From Ophthalmolycus amberensis (Eukaryota; Chordata; Actinopteri; Perciformes; Zoarcidae): a stretch of 64,000 nucleotides of DNA. The notes beneath the pieces were generated by a model. The model had not been told where the DNA came from. It searched no databases and saw only the letters and a program-made list of their open reading frames with translations. Position 1 is the stretch's first letter. Every line of letters starts with the position of its first letter. Positions 21,286 through 33,054 of the stretch are shown here, piece after piece. Made by a program: the position numbers and the translations under genes. The stretch covers positions 360,001 through 424,000 of the forward strand of contig JAFEUB010000803.1 in assembly GCA_024529925.1 (NCBI GenBank). The letters are read 5' to 3'.

Positions 21286-23673
21286 CAGGGGTCTCAAACT
21301 GCCGGCCCCCGGGCCATTTCTGGCCCCCCTCCCTACGGCCTGCTACATAATGCAAAAAATATCATATTATCCGGCGCGCCAAATCATTTTTTATTTAATA
21401 ATTTTTTCTAGTTTCATAGCAATTTAAACGACCCCTTAATATACACTTTAAATAAAAACGAAATTCTATTTAAAAATGTATTTAGTTTGACGCAAAATAA
21501 TGGCAAAGGTCAAAGGTGACCGCACATGACCGGTCAGTTTTGGATAAGAAGAGAACAGGTTACGCGGGGCTTTATCAGTTGTTTGGCTGCGAACAAGAAA
21601 TATGTCTCTTTCCAAACCGAAAAGGAAAGTGGATGACGAACACAGACAGTTTCAAGATAGATGGACATTGCAATATTTTTTAGTGGAGTTTAATGGAAAT
21701 GCTACTTGCCTGATATGCAAGGAAAAAGTCGCTGTTTTAAAGGAATATAATCTGAAGCGTCATTACTCGACTAAACACGGAGAACTGTATGAGAAGTACC
21801 AGGGAGACGAGAGGAACAGACGAGCCAAGCAGCTCCAGAAAGGACTGACGTCTCAGCAAAGTCTTTTCCAGAAGGCTAAGAAGGATGATGATGCTGCAGT
21901 TGAGGCAAGTTACGTGGTGAGTGAGTTAATCGCCAAAGCAGGAAAGCCGTTCACCGAAGGGCATTTTCTGAAGGATTGCATGTTGCATGTCGCTGATATT
22001 CTGTGTCCAGAAAGAAGAGCTTGTTCAGCAATATCTCTCTATCGGCGAACACAGTGGCAGAGCGGATTAACGAGCTATCGAGTGACATACTGTATATGAC
22101 CAGTTACCCAAAAAAGCCAGAGGTTTCACTGCATACTCTGTGGCGCTTGACGAAAGCACAGACAAAGCACAGACAATGCCCAGCTAGCCATTTTCATCAG
22201 GGGTGCTAATTGATCAATTCGAAGTGACAGAAGAATTGCTGAGTTTGTGTCCAATGCACGGTCGCACCACAGCCAAGGATATTTCCCAGAAGCTGTGCGA
22301 CGCGATTGAGCGCGCTGGTTTACCGTGGAACAGACTGGTGGGCATCACCACTGATGGAGCCCCGTCAATGACGGGCAAAAAAACGGACTGGTACAAAGAA
22401 AGTTAGAGAAAGAAAATGCAGATCCAGCAGTTCTGCACTGCATTATACACCAACAGGCACTGTGCAGCAAATGCTTGAAATATGAACATGTCATGTCTGT
22501 TGTCTTGAAATGTATCAATTACATCAGGTCCAGGAGTTTACAGCACCGCCAGTTCAGGGCCTTTTTAGAAGAAATTGAGTCAACTTATGGTGGTGCGCTG
22601 GCTCAGCGGGGGGAATGTCCTGAAGAGATCTTTTGAGTAGAAGAGCAGAAGTGAAGACATTCATGGAAGATGGCAGAATGGATGTTCCTGAACTTGATGA
22701 TCCAAGATGGGTTCTGGACCTTGCATTCCTAGTGGACATAACACAGGAGCTGAACATCCTTAACCTGAAGCTCCAGGGCCCTGGTCAGCTGGTCACAGCA
22801 GTCTATGAAAATGTGAAAGCCTTCTCCACTAAACTGAAATTGTGGAAAACTCAGCTTTCTGCAAAAAATCTCAGCCATTTCACAACATGCAGATCTCTTG
22901 TGGATGAGGGCACAGCATTCAGTGGTGATGGATATGCCTGTGCTATTGAAAACCTACTGCAGGAGTTTGATCAGCGTTTTGCTGACTTCAAGGCACGCCG
23001 TGACACTTTCCAGCTGTTTGCAGAGTGTCCCAAGTATGTTGCAAATGGAACTTATTGACTTGCAGTGCAACAGTGATCTGAAAGCTAAATTCAGAGAGGC
23101 TCAGGGAAAACCGGACATGACTGGACAATTTATGAGAGAATTACCTGCATCCTTCCCTGAGCTGACAAAAGTGTTCAGTCGGGTAATGTGCCTTTTCAGA
23201 AGCACATATGTGTGAGAAACTTTTCTCGACTATGAACTTTAATAAATGCCTCGTCCAGGCTTAGTGATGCCCATCTTGAAGCTGTACTCAGGGTTTCTAC
23301 TGCGACCTCGATCAGGACAAATGTGGCTCAGCTGTGTGAGCAGAAGCGCTGCCAGGTGTCTGGCAAGAAATAGAATAAAAAATGTATTCAGGGATTGTAA
23401 TTGTTGGTTCAAGTACATTGTTTCAAGAAGTTATAAAAAATGGGGCAAAAGGAAAAAATATTTGCACTGTTAAAAACTAATATAAAAATGTAGAGAAACT
23501 GCTGGGTGCATTTTTTTGTTAAGTATGGCAAAAATATGTTAGTATTGTAAAAATAAAAATGTAAATCTTCCAAAATATTGTGCTTTCTTGTAGTACTTGA
23601 ACGTTGAAGTGGCCCTCCTATGAGATGACAATACCAGCAGTGGCCCCGAGGCAAATTGACTTTGAGACCCCTG
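21286..23673 (+). mobile_element. hAT transposon, GTF2IRD2/Charlie-like
   Basis: Ends form an inverted repeat: CAGGGGTCTCAAACTGCC on the left and TTTGAGACCCCTG on the right. Flanking 8-mers CCTTAAAG and CCTTAATT match at six of eight positions, consistent with the 8-bp duplication of hAT elements. At 2,388 bases it is slightly short for an autonomous copy. It carries a broken transposase in the same orientation. Confidence 0.85.
21602..23375 (+). pseudogene. hAT transposase (GTF2IRD2-like)
   Basis: The start ATG at 21602 follows a GC-rich leader. Residues 1-60 hold a BED-like zinc finger (CLICKEKVAVLKEYNLKRH, then STKH: C-x2-C...H-x4-H). The RNase-H-like core appears in pieces: a DESTD-type word near 22,152 carries the first Asp, and GITTDGAPSMTGK (about 22,340-22,380) carries the second. 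The region EDGRMDVPELDDPRWVLDLAF and beyond (22,633-23,058) is open. The C-terminal dimerisation part, with a CEKLFSTMNFNK-like word, sits near 23,215-23,250. At least five frame changes or stops separate the parts. The protein belongs to the family from which vertebrate GTF2IRD2 partly derives. Confidence 0.75.
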
Positions 23674-23744
23674 CCTTAATTAAAGTATGTAACTTTGATG
23701 AAAAATAATTTTTGTCCGAAGAGAACGTTTTTGACCCGGCGGCC

Positions 23745-24093
23745 ATGTTGAAAACAGTCGAAAACTGTTCGGTACACAGGAGATCCGTCAGGTATCAGGC
23801 AAACAAAGCAGGTAAGGATGAGGCAATAACTAAGTCCAGTATAACAGGCAGAGATCAGAAAAAGCAGGAACACTAACACTACGAAGAGGGAACGAAGATG
23901 AACTGGCACAGAGACAGGTGGGATCAATCAGGGGCGGGGCAGACAATCACGAAGCGGGAAAACACACAAAGGCAGGATGTGAAGACTCTGAAACGAGAGG
24001 AGAGGTGAATAACAATATAAAATAGGAAATAATTTAATGTTAAAATAAAAGTTCAAAAACCCATAACCTAAGGAGCAGGACGAGACATGACAC
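23745..24093 (-). repeat. LTR-like dispersed repeat
   Basis: On the minus strand it begins GTCATGTCTCGTCCTGCTCC and continues with pyrimidine-rich CCTGCCTTTGTGTG and GCCCCGCCCCTGATTG words, a style seen in fish gypsy-type LTRs or related repeats. No second end or target duplication was found. Confidence 0.3.
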
Positions 24094-25111
24094 TTGTCAT
24101 TTTACAGAACTAAATGTGTTTCTGAAAACATGTGAGGCCAGAAATAGGCCATACAGTAACACAGTGTGCAAAATGCATTAGAGACTCCTCGGCTCTGATT
24201 GGTTGTTTTTCCTCTGGTGGAATCTTTCTAATGTCATTAGGAGCACTGAGAGGAGGCAGAGGAACCGGATCGTTTCAGAGATTATCTGTCTCATAGAAAT
24301 GACCGTACCATCCAGGCTTCCAGATGTCTTTTAGAAAAGACAGAATAAATTGTGGTGATTTTTATGTTTGTGATGTTTTGTGTAAATTCAGTTGCTCATT
24401 GTTAATCAAAATCACTGTAGCTTTAAGACTACAGTACATGCATGCACTGGAAATATTATTACTATATCTGGCTCACAAAATTACGTTAACAGTTAAGATA
24501 GTTAAAAAATCTGCTTTTTCCGCCAGAGAAACAATAACATAATCAAGCAGTGAAGGGCCGTGCATTTTATACCTGGGCCTTCAGTGCTGTCTTGCAGCTG
24601 AAACACCTCCTAATAACCTCATTATGATGCCACAGCTACGGTTATTTGTTTCTAGGGGTGTAACAATACACGTATTCGTATTAAACCGTTCGGTACGAGG
24701 CTTACGAACCGAACAGTACGTTTGAATAATACTAGTGCATTTGGAAAATGCAGAAGCTTAAATTGTGGGAAATATAATGTTTTCGGTGGACTGCGCTCAC
24801 GTAGGAGACAACGGGCTGTGACCTCTGAACCCGGAACAAAACAACGCAAAACAAAAGACAGCTGAGGCACTGCACTTCTGGGAGGCTACGCTAAACTAGC
24901 TTAACAAAGGATAACTCCGCGCATGACGGTATGCTTCGTAATTAACGGACAATGCATATAGTCCAAATCTATATAATTAACACAATGACAACAACAAACT
25001 CACAAGAACCAGTCACATATATTCATATGACAACAAAGCAACAAATCAATCCAGCAGACCTGCAGCAACACACATTCTGCTACACACTCGAGGGCCATTC
25101 AGATGTTAGAT
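24094..25111. other. Noncoding DNA with a possible old hAT terminus
   Basis: Nothing coding was recognised. From 24,653 the words GGGGTGTAACAATACACG and CCGTTCGGTACGAGG resemble one end of another fish hAT family, but its partner end was not located. Confidence 0.35.
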
Positions 25112-25119
25112 GTAAAAAC

Positions 25120-25846
25120 TAGTGCTGGGCAACGAATACAATTTTTAATCGTGATTAATCGCATTGTTATGGCAAAGTTCAATAATGAATTCAAAAGTAG
25201 TGTATTGCGCACTTTTATTTTAAAGTACTGCTATATGAACTGAAGATCAATAACATTTGGTTTGTAAACACTTTAAACACATCAGGTTCTTGTTAACAGC
25301 AGTATTCTCTTTACACAGCAGCAGTTCTATCTCTTCACTATCTGTGCTCAGTGTGTGACTGTATGTGAAACGGTCCACTGCTGTGAAACAGGAACAACAT
25401 GTTTCAGCACGTTTCAGCTAAATGTCTGTCTTCATGGCAGTCAGAGCATGTGAATGCAGCTCTACTGTTCATCAATATAATGCTGTAACTCTGAGGTAAT
25501 GATGGTTACCCAGCGATCAAAGAATAAAGACACTTTACCCACAATTTAGGTGTATTTTCCCTTTAACTCACGAGATGCAGGTAGCATGTTTCATACTTAA
25601 TGTGAATATAATTCATACTTTGTTCGCATCTTATTCTGAAAACCGGATGTTCGTCTGAAGAAACCGGATGTTGTCTCACGTTAATCTTTCTGCTAACAAA
25701 GTCCTTCGCTCGCTCCCGATCTGTGCCGTTTAAATGCGTTTACCGTGAATTTCAGCATATAGGTGCACTAAAGTGTAAGTGTCTGCTGACTTTACCGCAG
25801 CGATGTCCAGTAACGCGATAATAACGCGTTAACTTGCCCAGCACTA
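25120..25846. mobile_element. hAT MITE with perfect target duplication
   Basis: A 727-base element with inverted ends TAGTGCTGGGCAA and TTGCCCAGCACTA. It is flanked by identical 8-mers GTAAAAAC at 25,112-25,119 and 25,847-25,854. Subterminal ATCGTGATTAATCGC and TAACGCGATAATAACGCG words are also inverted-repeat related. There is no transposase. The perfect 8-bp duplication makes it one of the best-defined insertions in the window. Confidence 0.85.
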
Positions 25847-25854
25847 GTAAAAAC

Positions 25855-27350
25855 AAACGCAGTTGACTTACCAAATGCTGTTGACAAAGACAAACTCCAT
25901 CCTCCTTTCTTTGTTGACAAAGAAAGTTTAATCCCATGGTTAAATCCCAACTCACAAATCCGTTTCTCCTCCTCCTTCAGCCATTGAGTGTTAAAAAAAC
26001 AAAGCAGGTAAAAAAAAAAAAAACTACACCAAGCAAAATGCAAAAAGATGTCATAATTTCTTCGATATCTTTCAATTTGAACTCTTACTACTCCGACTGA
26101 GCCTCTGATGGCTACTTTAAGTTTCGTTTCACAATAGTCACGTGCTCGCCCACTGACCAATCACAGCGCACGCTGCACCTCACTGCAGAGCTCCACCTGG
26201 AAACTGAGCTACACGTAATGCTGACGTACTTGTAGGCCAGCTAGCAGCTCTGACACGTCAAAGAATACGTCCAACATGTCAAACTAAAGATCTGATTGGT
26301 TGAACACTATGACAATCAACAATATCGTCCCCATTCACTTAACCTGCACATGGATGCACTTGTGAGTCTGCAGGCCTCTGCCTCTGTTCTTACCTGGAGA
26401 CACAGAGGTGAGAATCTGATTGGATAAAAGCTCTACTTAAAACAAGCTGCACTGGAAGCAGAGCAACTGAGGAAGACAGGAGCTGTGCAATGAGAAAATA
26501 AGATAATGGGAAAAATATTTTTATAAATTATAAAAGTAAAATTTAAGAAAAATTATTAAATTATAAAATAGCTATAACTTTGTGATTCTGTTTAGGCCAA
26601 CAGAGAAGACCTTCAAGGCCCTGACGGCCCACCACTGTAATCAAGCAAATGCAGGATGGACATTGCTTTAAATAAGTCATCTTAGCACTATCACTTTTGC
26701 TGCAGCAACCTCCATCAGTTTAGCAGCAGCTAAAATAACCTCCCAGAGACATCAGTGTAAACTTGTGTCTGTGTGTGTCTGTGTGACAGACTGACAGACA
26801 GACTGAGACATTTTAAGGGCCAGATACAATGAACTCCACCGTTAGCAGAAAAATGGACTTCCCATTGTCATTGAAATACAGCTGTCAGCATTTTTTTTAT
26901 CCTCTCAGGACTGAGTGCAGTTAAAGAATCCAGCTGAACGTTAAGTCTGTGAGATGATGTTCAAACTTGCTCCCTTTTGACTCAAATCAAATGTTTGACA
27001 CCAACACATCACAGTAATTTTTTTAAAATTGAATCCATTCCATCCAGCACTCCTCCACTGAGCCTCCAGCTGATGTTTGCATAGTTTGAAAACGGGTGAT
27101 TCCATGACTTGTTCTGTAGCGTCAGTAGCTTCATTATGATCAAATGCCCAGATCAGACTAAACAATATTTTAGTTTTTTAAGATGGTCACTGTTTGTCAG
27201 GGACCGAGTGGGTAGGTCAGAGAGACACGGACCACAACGGACCTTTTTAACTGAGACATGGGGGAAACATATATAGTGGCTGATCAGGCCATACACACAC
27301 ACACACACAACCATTTACCCAAATCACAATAAACGCTACACATGTCCATA
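25855..27350. other. Noncoding DNA, little recognised
   Basis: An A-tract near 26,010-26,022 and an imperfect TGTGTCTG tract near 26,765-26,785 are the only structures seen. A (CA)n tract lies at about 27,293-27,308. The minus-strand frame at 25,792-26,160 has no recognisable motif. Confidence 0.35.
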
Positions 27351-27610
27351 TACAGTGCCTTGCATAAGTATTCACCCCCCTTGGATGTTTCATCCTTTTG
27401 TTGCTTTTATACATGAAATCATGGTCAATATAATTTGGCTTTTTTGACAAGAATTTGCAAAAAGAAAACTCTTTAATATCAAAGTGAAAACAGATTTTTA
27501 CAAAATAATGTCAATTAATTAAAAATAAATAAGGTAAAGTAAAGATTGCATAAGTATTCAGCCCCTTCAGGTCAGTATTTAGTGAATGCACCTTTGGCTG
27601 CAATCACAGC

Positions 27611-27612
<2 letters not shown>

Positions 27613-27653
<41 letters not shown>
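27613..27653 (+). repeat. (TG)n microsatellite inside the Tc1 element
   Basis: About 20 TG units lie within the 3' part of the transposase region. Since the element has a fixed consensus end-to-end, the tract must have expanded after insertion or in the source copy. Confidence 0.85.
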
Positions 27654-27655
<2 letters not shown>

Positions 27656-27689
27656 ATGTGTCTCACTCAGGCTGGCACATCTGGACACT

Positions 27690-28587
27690 GAGATTTTTCT
27701 CTATTCTTCAAAACAGCTCACGCTCTGTCAGGTTGCTCAGGGATCGGGCGTGAACAGCTCTTCTCAAGTCCAGCCACAGATTCTGGATTGGATTGAGGTC
27801 TGGGCTTTGACTTCCACTCCAGAACATTCACCTTGTTGTCTTTGAACCATTCTGTGGAGCTTTTGCTGTATGCTTGGGCCCGTTGTCTTGCTGGAGAATA
27901 AATCTTCTCCCAAGTCGTAGTTCTCTTGCAGACTGAGTCAGATTATCCTCCAGGATTTGGGGATATCTTTCTGCATTCATGTTCCCCTCTACCTCTACAA
28001 GCCTTCCAGGGCTGCTGCTGAGAAGCATCCCCAGAGCATGATGTTGCCACCACCATGCTTCACGGTGGAGATGGTGCGTTTGTGGTGATGTGCAGTGTTT
28101 GGTGTTCACCAAACATAGCGTCTAGTCTGATGGCCAAAAAGCGAAATTTTTGTCTCATCAGACCAAAGAACCTTCTTCCAGTTGACCTTGGAGTCTCCCA
28201 CATGCCTTTGGGCGGATTCTTTCTACAGTGGCTTTCTCTTTGCCACTCTCCCATACAGCTTCGACTGGTGAAGAACCCGGGCAACAGTTGCTGAATGTAC
28301 AGTCTCTCCCATCTGAGTCACTGAAGCGTTGAACTCCTTCAGAGTGGTCCTAGGTGTCTTGGTGTTCTCCCTCATCAGTCCTCTTCTTGCCCAGTCACTC
28401 AGTGTGTGAGGACGGCCAGCTCTAGGAGATTTAAACAAGTGCCATACTCCTTCCATGTCTTAATGATGGACTGAACTGAACTCTGTGGGAGGTCCAGTGA
28501 GTTGGAAATATTTTTGTAGTCATCTCCTGACTTGTACTTCTCAATGATCTTTTCTCTGAGTTGCTTGGAGTGTTATTTTGTCTTCAT
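27690..28587 (-). pseudogene. Tc1 transposase
   Basis: A cut-and-paste DDE transposase of the Tc1/mariner superfamily that inserts at TA. The start ATG at 28587 is followed almost at once by TAA in place of a sense codon. The paired helix-turn-helix region then reads REKIIEKYKSGDDYKNIS and RAGRPHTLSDWARRGL in different frames. The catalytic core gives LQQDNGPKHTA with the second Asp near 27,880. The NPIENLW box, where the third acidic residue sits, reads with Gln instead of Glu and is also out of frame. Several stops and frameshifts are present; length without lesions would be near the usual 340 residues. Confidence 0.8.
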
Positions 28588-29231
28588 GTTGCAATTGTAG
28601 CAGGAATACTGATGAACCAGAGACTGGACCTACCAGACACACGTGTTTTTATACTACAATCACTTGACACACATCAACTGCACTCAGGTGATCTCCATTT
28701 CACTACTTGTGACACTGCTGGCATCAACTAGCTGGACGTCTGTTGAATTAGGTCAGTCACTTTAAAGGGGGTGAATACTTATGCAAACACTTATTTTACA
28801 CTGTATATTTTTAATTAATTGACATTAGTTTGTAAAAATCTGTTTTCACTTTGACATGAAAGAAGCTTTTTTTGCAAATTCTTGACAAAAAAGCCAAATT
28901 ATATTGAACATGATTTCATGTATAAAAGCAACAAAAGGGGAAAACATCCAAGGGGGGTGAATACTTATGCAAGGCACTGTACATAACGCTACCTCACATT
29001 AACGAAGCAAAGATCGTGAAACAACAATTTAGAAAAAATGTTTGCCGAAAGAATTAATAACAAAAATCAAACTAGAAAACACTGCCCCTCCCCATGTTGC
29101 AGGAAGACCATGGTGCAGCCCAATTGACATTCAGCACTCTTTAAAACAGGTCTGATGCAGCTGGATCTCCTTAAATTTGACAACTCCAGCAGCAACCCCC
29201 AGGATCTGGTAACTCAAAGAAAACTCAATTA

Positions 29232-29620
29232 TGTCACAGCTCTGCCCCTTCTCTCCTGTCTCTTTACCTCACTCACCTATCAGCTCATTCAGTGCACCTG
29301 TCTGCCTCCCTCATCATCAGCCTATTCCCTTCACCTGCCTCTGCCTAGTCACTATATAAACTACTGCCTCTCAGTCACTCCTTGCCAGATCATTGCCATG
29401 TCTATCCGCCCGTTTGGCTCGTCCTGTTCCCGGTTTCCCCGTCTGCCTGCCCGCCCTGCCTCGTCCTGCTGGATTTCCCCCCCTCGTCTCTTGTCTCGTC
29501 CGTGGATTCCCCGTTGTGTTCCTGTAAGTTTCCTGTTCTGACTTCATAATTCATTAAATACTTGCTTCACTCTATTTCTGGTCTTGTCTGTATTTGAGTC
29601 CTCCACCACACCCCGTGACA
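29232..29620 (+). mobile_element. Gypsy solo LTR
   Basis: A 389-base LTR starting TGTCACAGCTCTGCCCC and ending CCCGTGACA. It is flanked by AATTA and AATGA (four of five identical). It contains a TATA-like CTATATAAAC and a late ATTAAA. The first ~90 bases match the outer end of the gypsy element at 36.9-39.0 kb, including CAGCTCATTCAGTGCACCTG, so this is a solo LTR of the same family. Confidence 0.75.
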
Positions 29621-30136
29621 AATGAACTGCATTGGAAATAAATTAAGTTAATGAAAACTAATACAGAAAAATTGACAGAGAAAGTTAATGAAAAGTTAAA
29701 GCTTGCAATACGAACAGCCTGTAAACAGATGCCATTGTTCTGAAAATACACTCCCAGCAACAAACAGACACACACGGCTAATTATGATGCAGAATGATAA
29801 CATCTGACCTTACTGATTAATTTGTCCTATTGACCCTCCTATTACTCATTGGTTGTGTCTGTGGAGTTGAGGTACGAGGAGTGAGATTAGTTTCAGGCGG
29901 GTCATGCCTTGGCCGTCATTCTGCATAATATTTAGCCATGTCTTATCTGTTTGTTGCAGGGAGAGTGTGTATTTTCAGAGCAATAGGCACAACCAGGGAG
30001 TGGCCTCCCATGTCAAAGGCCAATATTTTGAGGTCTTATTCATCCATCCTGACCTCTCTTTGAAGACTTGGTGGCTCTGTAACAGGGTCACACAACAGGG
30101 ACAGGGATAATGTAACAGGGACATTATGCTTAATTG
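29621..30136. other. Noncoding DNA, nothing recognised
   Basis: No coding or repeat structure was recognised between the solo LTR and the truncated LINE. Confidence 0.35.
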
Positions 30137-30820
30137 AAGTTTGCAGATGACACCACCCTCATTGGACTCATCTGTGGTGGGGATGAGTCCGCCTACAGGT
30201 CGGAGATTGACCATCTGGTGACGTGGGCCGAACTAAACAACCTAGATCTCAATGCTCTGAAGACAGTGGAGATTGTTGTGGATTTCTGGAAAAATGCAGC
30301 CCCACCAGCCCCTATCACCCTGTGTGACTCCCCCGTTGACGCTGTAGAGTCTTTTCGCTTCCTGGGCTCCACCATAACCCAGGACCTCAGGTGGGAGCTG
30401 AACATCAGCTCCATCACCAAGAAGGCTCAGCAGAGGATGTACTTCCTGAGGCAGCTGAAAAAGTTCAACCTGCCAAAGACAATAATGGTGCAATTCTACA
30501 CAGACATCATTGAGTCCATCCTCTTCTCCTCCATCACGGTCTGGTACACTGCAGCCACTGCCAAGGACAACGGCAGACTGCAGCTCATCATTCGCTCTGC
30601 TGAGAGGGTGATTGGCTGCAATCTGCCATCCCTCCATGGATTGTTCACCTCCAGGACCCAGAGGGCGGGCAAGAAAGATTGTAGCTGACCCCTCTCAGCC
30701 CAGACACAAACTCTTTGAGTCCCTTCCCTCTGGACGGGGGCTGCAGTCCATCAGGACCAAGACCTCACGTCATAAAAACAGTATCTTCCCTTCTGCGATT
30801 GGGTTCATCAATAAAGCCCG
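30137..30820 (+). pseudogene. LINE reverse transcriptase, 3' part (CR1/Rex1 group)
   Basis: The frame opens at FADDTTLIGLI, the catalytic FADD box of a non-LTR reverse transcriptase, so everything upstream of the palm core is lost to 5' truncation, the usual outcome of target-primed reverse transcription. It continues with ESFRFLGSTITQDLRW and QQRMYFLRQLKKF, then a C-terminal region. A frameshift occurs near 30,670, after which KLFESLPSGRGLQSIRTKTS follows in another frame up to the point where a transposon interrupts it at 30,820. The protein is related to, but different from, the minus-strand LINE at 54-56 kb. Confidence 0.75.
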
Positions 30821-31723
30821 GTGTAACAGGCCAAATTAACCCCCACCCAGATTAAACCTGGGTATACTTTGGCCCAGGCCCAGTATACCCAGGCCCATGC
30901 CAGAGTATACCCCGGGGATAAACTGTCCTAGGCCAAACTATACCCGGGGGTGTAAAATAGCCTCGGCCATACTATACCCCTCCAGGCCAGAGTATACCCC
31001 AGGGGATCGTCATCCACACAAAAGTTGGTGACTCCATGGATTGGTTGACCTATCACGCAAGCTTCAATCTGCAGTCATCAACAGAACATGCACTTTATCT
31101 TGAAAACAAGCATGATCATTTTGATGTTATCAGTGTTTAACTTTGAACATTTATATTGTAGTGAGGACTTGCTAGTCTTAGAAGTTTCAGGACGTTGTGA
31201 CTTTTATTACATTATGTTACAATTGCATTATGTTTTGGGGATGTGCTTTTATTATAATGTGTAACACTACTGAGAAATGTGGTAGTAATCTTTGAGGATG
31301 TTTTGATGTTATCAGTGGTTAACTTTGAATATTTATATTGTAGCAAGGACTTGCTAGTCTTAGAAGTTGAAGTTTCAGGACGTAATACTCTTTGATCTTT
31401 GTGGAAGTCTAATATTTTTTCTGTTATTCTGGTTGAAGTAATAAAAGTCTATGTTTTAAAGTTTTAAGATTTAAGTCAGTTACCTGACAAAGCTGAACCT
31501 CCAATAAAATGTTGAAAAATTAAGTAATTCTTGTGTATATCACTCAACACTACTGATATCATGGGGGTATAATCTGGCCTGAGGGGTATGAATTAGCCGA
31601 GGCCAATTTATACCCCGGAGTATAAATTGGCCTTGGCCATAATATACCCGGGGTATAATCTAGCCTAGGCCCCTTCAACCCCAAGTATAGTCCGGACTGG
31701 GGGTACACTATGGCCTGTTACAC
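30821..31723. mobile_element. Unclassified inverted-repeat element with repeated GGCC/TATACCCC motif
   Basis: A 903-base element inside the LINE. Its ends are GTGTAACAGGCC and GGCCTGTTACAC. Each arm (about 30,821-31,010 and 31,555-31,723) is a series of roughly eight short units built from GGCC and TATACCCC words in alternating orientation, so the arms are diverged long inverted repeats made of subrepeats. The centre holds a direct repeat of about 80 bases (from 31,119 and 31,311, spacing 192). Flanking bases are consistent with a CG dinucleotide duplication. There is no coding capacity. I could not place it in a known superfamily. Confidence 0.7.
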
Positions 31724-31846
31724 CGGGACCCCCACTGACTCAGACACTTTGATCCTCAGGGCAATTTCTTACAGTTACACACCCTTGCACATATTTTCTC
31801 TATTAAAATAGACTTGACACTTTAAAAATATACTTGGTTTAACATA
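31724..31846 (+). repeat. LINE 3' untranslated segment (middle part)
   Basis: Resumes the LINE after the first nested element (CGGGACCCCCACTGACTC...). It contains CACCCTTGCACATATTTTC and ends where the second nested element begins. Confidence 0.6.
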
Positions 31847-33054
31847 CCGCACTTTCCGGACTATAGAGCGCACCGGTATATAGGCCGCACCAGCTGATTT
31901 TTAACAGAATAAAGAAGTTGTACATAGATAAGCCGCACTGGTCTATAAGCCACAGGTGTCCCCGTTGAACAGCAAGATGCTTTTAACAGTACCGTACTAA
32001 AGTTGTCTTCTTCTATGAACATCATAACATGTCGCTAGCTTCTAAGCTAATTTTAACATTACGGCCAATGGGGAAATGCTAACCGCGATTAGCATTAGCG
32101 AATATATAATATATCTTTGTACATCTTTTCATGCAGACATACTTGCATTACAGACTAAGGTCTCTCACGGCTACCAAACGAAAAGCAATGAGGCAATACC
32201 GGTAACTGTTGTTGCTCATAGCTCTGAATAGCTGTTGTTGCCAAGCCAGTTAGCCGTAAATGCTATTCAGAGCTATGAGCAGAGAAGATCAGCTTTTTCT
32301 CAAGTCTGCCAGTGGATCCTAACCGCTCGGAACAGTGTGACAGAATCCACCTTCACCAACGGGTTCTGAAAGTCTGGGATAGTACGAGATTAAGGGGACA
32401 GCGTAATGAGGACGACAACCCAAGCTCAGGGGCGGATTTGCCCCGGTTCACGATGTGGTGTGTTCAAGGACCCAAATGCAGACTCGTTTTTTCCAGTTTA
32501 TTTTTTTTTACAGTTTTTTTTTACAGTTCTACAAAACTTGTTCTACAAAACTTGTTCAAGAGTTTTTTTGTGTGCGTGTTTTTGAGTGAGAGAAATAAAT
32601 GTTTTGTAGAACAAGTTTTGTAGAACTGGAAAAAAAAACTGGAAAAAAAAAATTACTGGAAAAAACAAGTCTGCATTTGGGTCCTTGAACACACATCATG
32701 AACCGGGGCAAATCCGCCCCTGAGCTTGCGTTGTCGTCCTCATTACGCTGTCCCCTTAATCTCATAGTATCCCAGACTTTCAGAACCCATTGGTGAAGGT
32801 GGATTCTGTCACACTGTTCCGAGCTGTTAGGATCCACTGGCAGACTTGAGAAAAAGCTGATCTTCTCTGCTCATAGCTCTGAATAGCATTTACGGCTAAC
32901 TGGCTTGCTGCTGTTAGACCGGAACCGGAAGTTGCGGTTGTTGTTGTGGCGGAGAAAAGCTACGGAAAAATCCGTATATAAAGCGCACCGGACTATAAGC
33001 CGAGGCCTCAAAGCGTGGGGTAAAACGTAGCGGCTTATAGTCCGAAAAGTACGG
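31847..33054. mobile_element. Second nested inverted-repeat element
   Basis: Ends are CCGCACTTTCCGGACTATA and, inverted, CCGTACTTTTCGGACTATA, each flanked by TA. Further inverted words GCGCACCGG and TATAAGCCG repeat near both ends. There is no transposase. The interior is dominated by a 310-base hairpin. The TA flanks suggest a TA-targeting or similar superfamily, but this is not proven. Confidence 0.65.
32242..32909. repeat. Large near-perfect hairpin
   Basis: Arms 32,242-32,551 and 32,601-32,909 are inverted copies separated by a 49-base loop. As a check, the minus-strand translation of the right arm and the plus-strand translation of the left arm share MDPN.SEQCDRIHLHQ and most of the following 40 residues. 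Immediately outside, 32,213-32,231 and 32,262-32,280 form another small stem. The coding-like similarity is a by-product of symmetry, not a gene. Confidence 0.85.

Larger units (their letters stand above)
27353..28979 (-). mobile_element. Tc1-like transposon
   Basis: Ends are CAGTGCCTTGCATAAGTATT and its inverted counterpart at 28,960-28,979, each flanked by TA. The inverted repeats are long (about 220 bases, 27,353-27,575 and 28,758-28,979) and each contains a second internal copy of the GCATAAGTATTCA word, the IR/DR arrangement of many fish Tc1 elements. The transposase lies between on the minus strand and is broken. A (TG)n tract has grown inside it. Confidence 0.9.

Noticed and set aside
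30193..30637. 131- and 75-codon minus-strand frames opposite the LINE
   Set aside because: Shadows of the plus-strand reverse transcriptase.
32312..32837. Two homologous small proteins in opposite orientation (MDPN...)
   Set aside because: The similarity is a consequence of the hairpin arms; no conserved family or start context.
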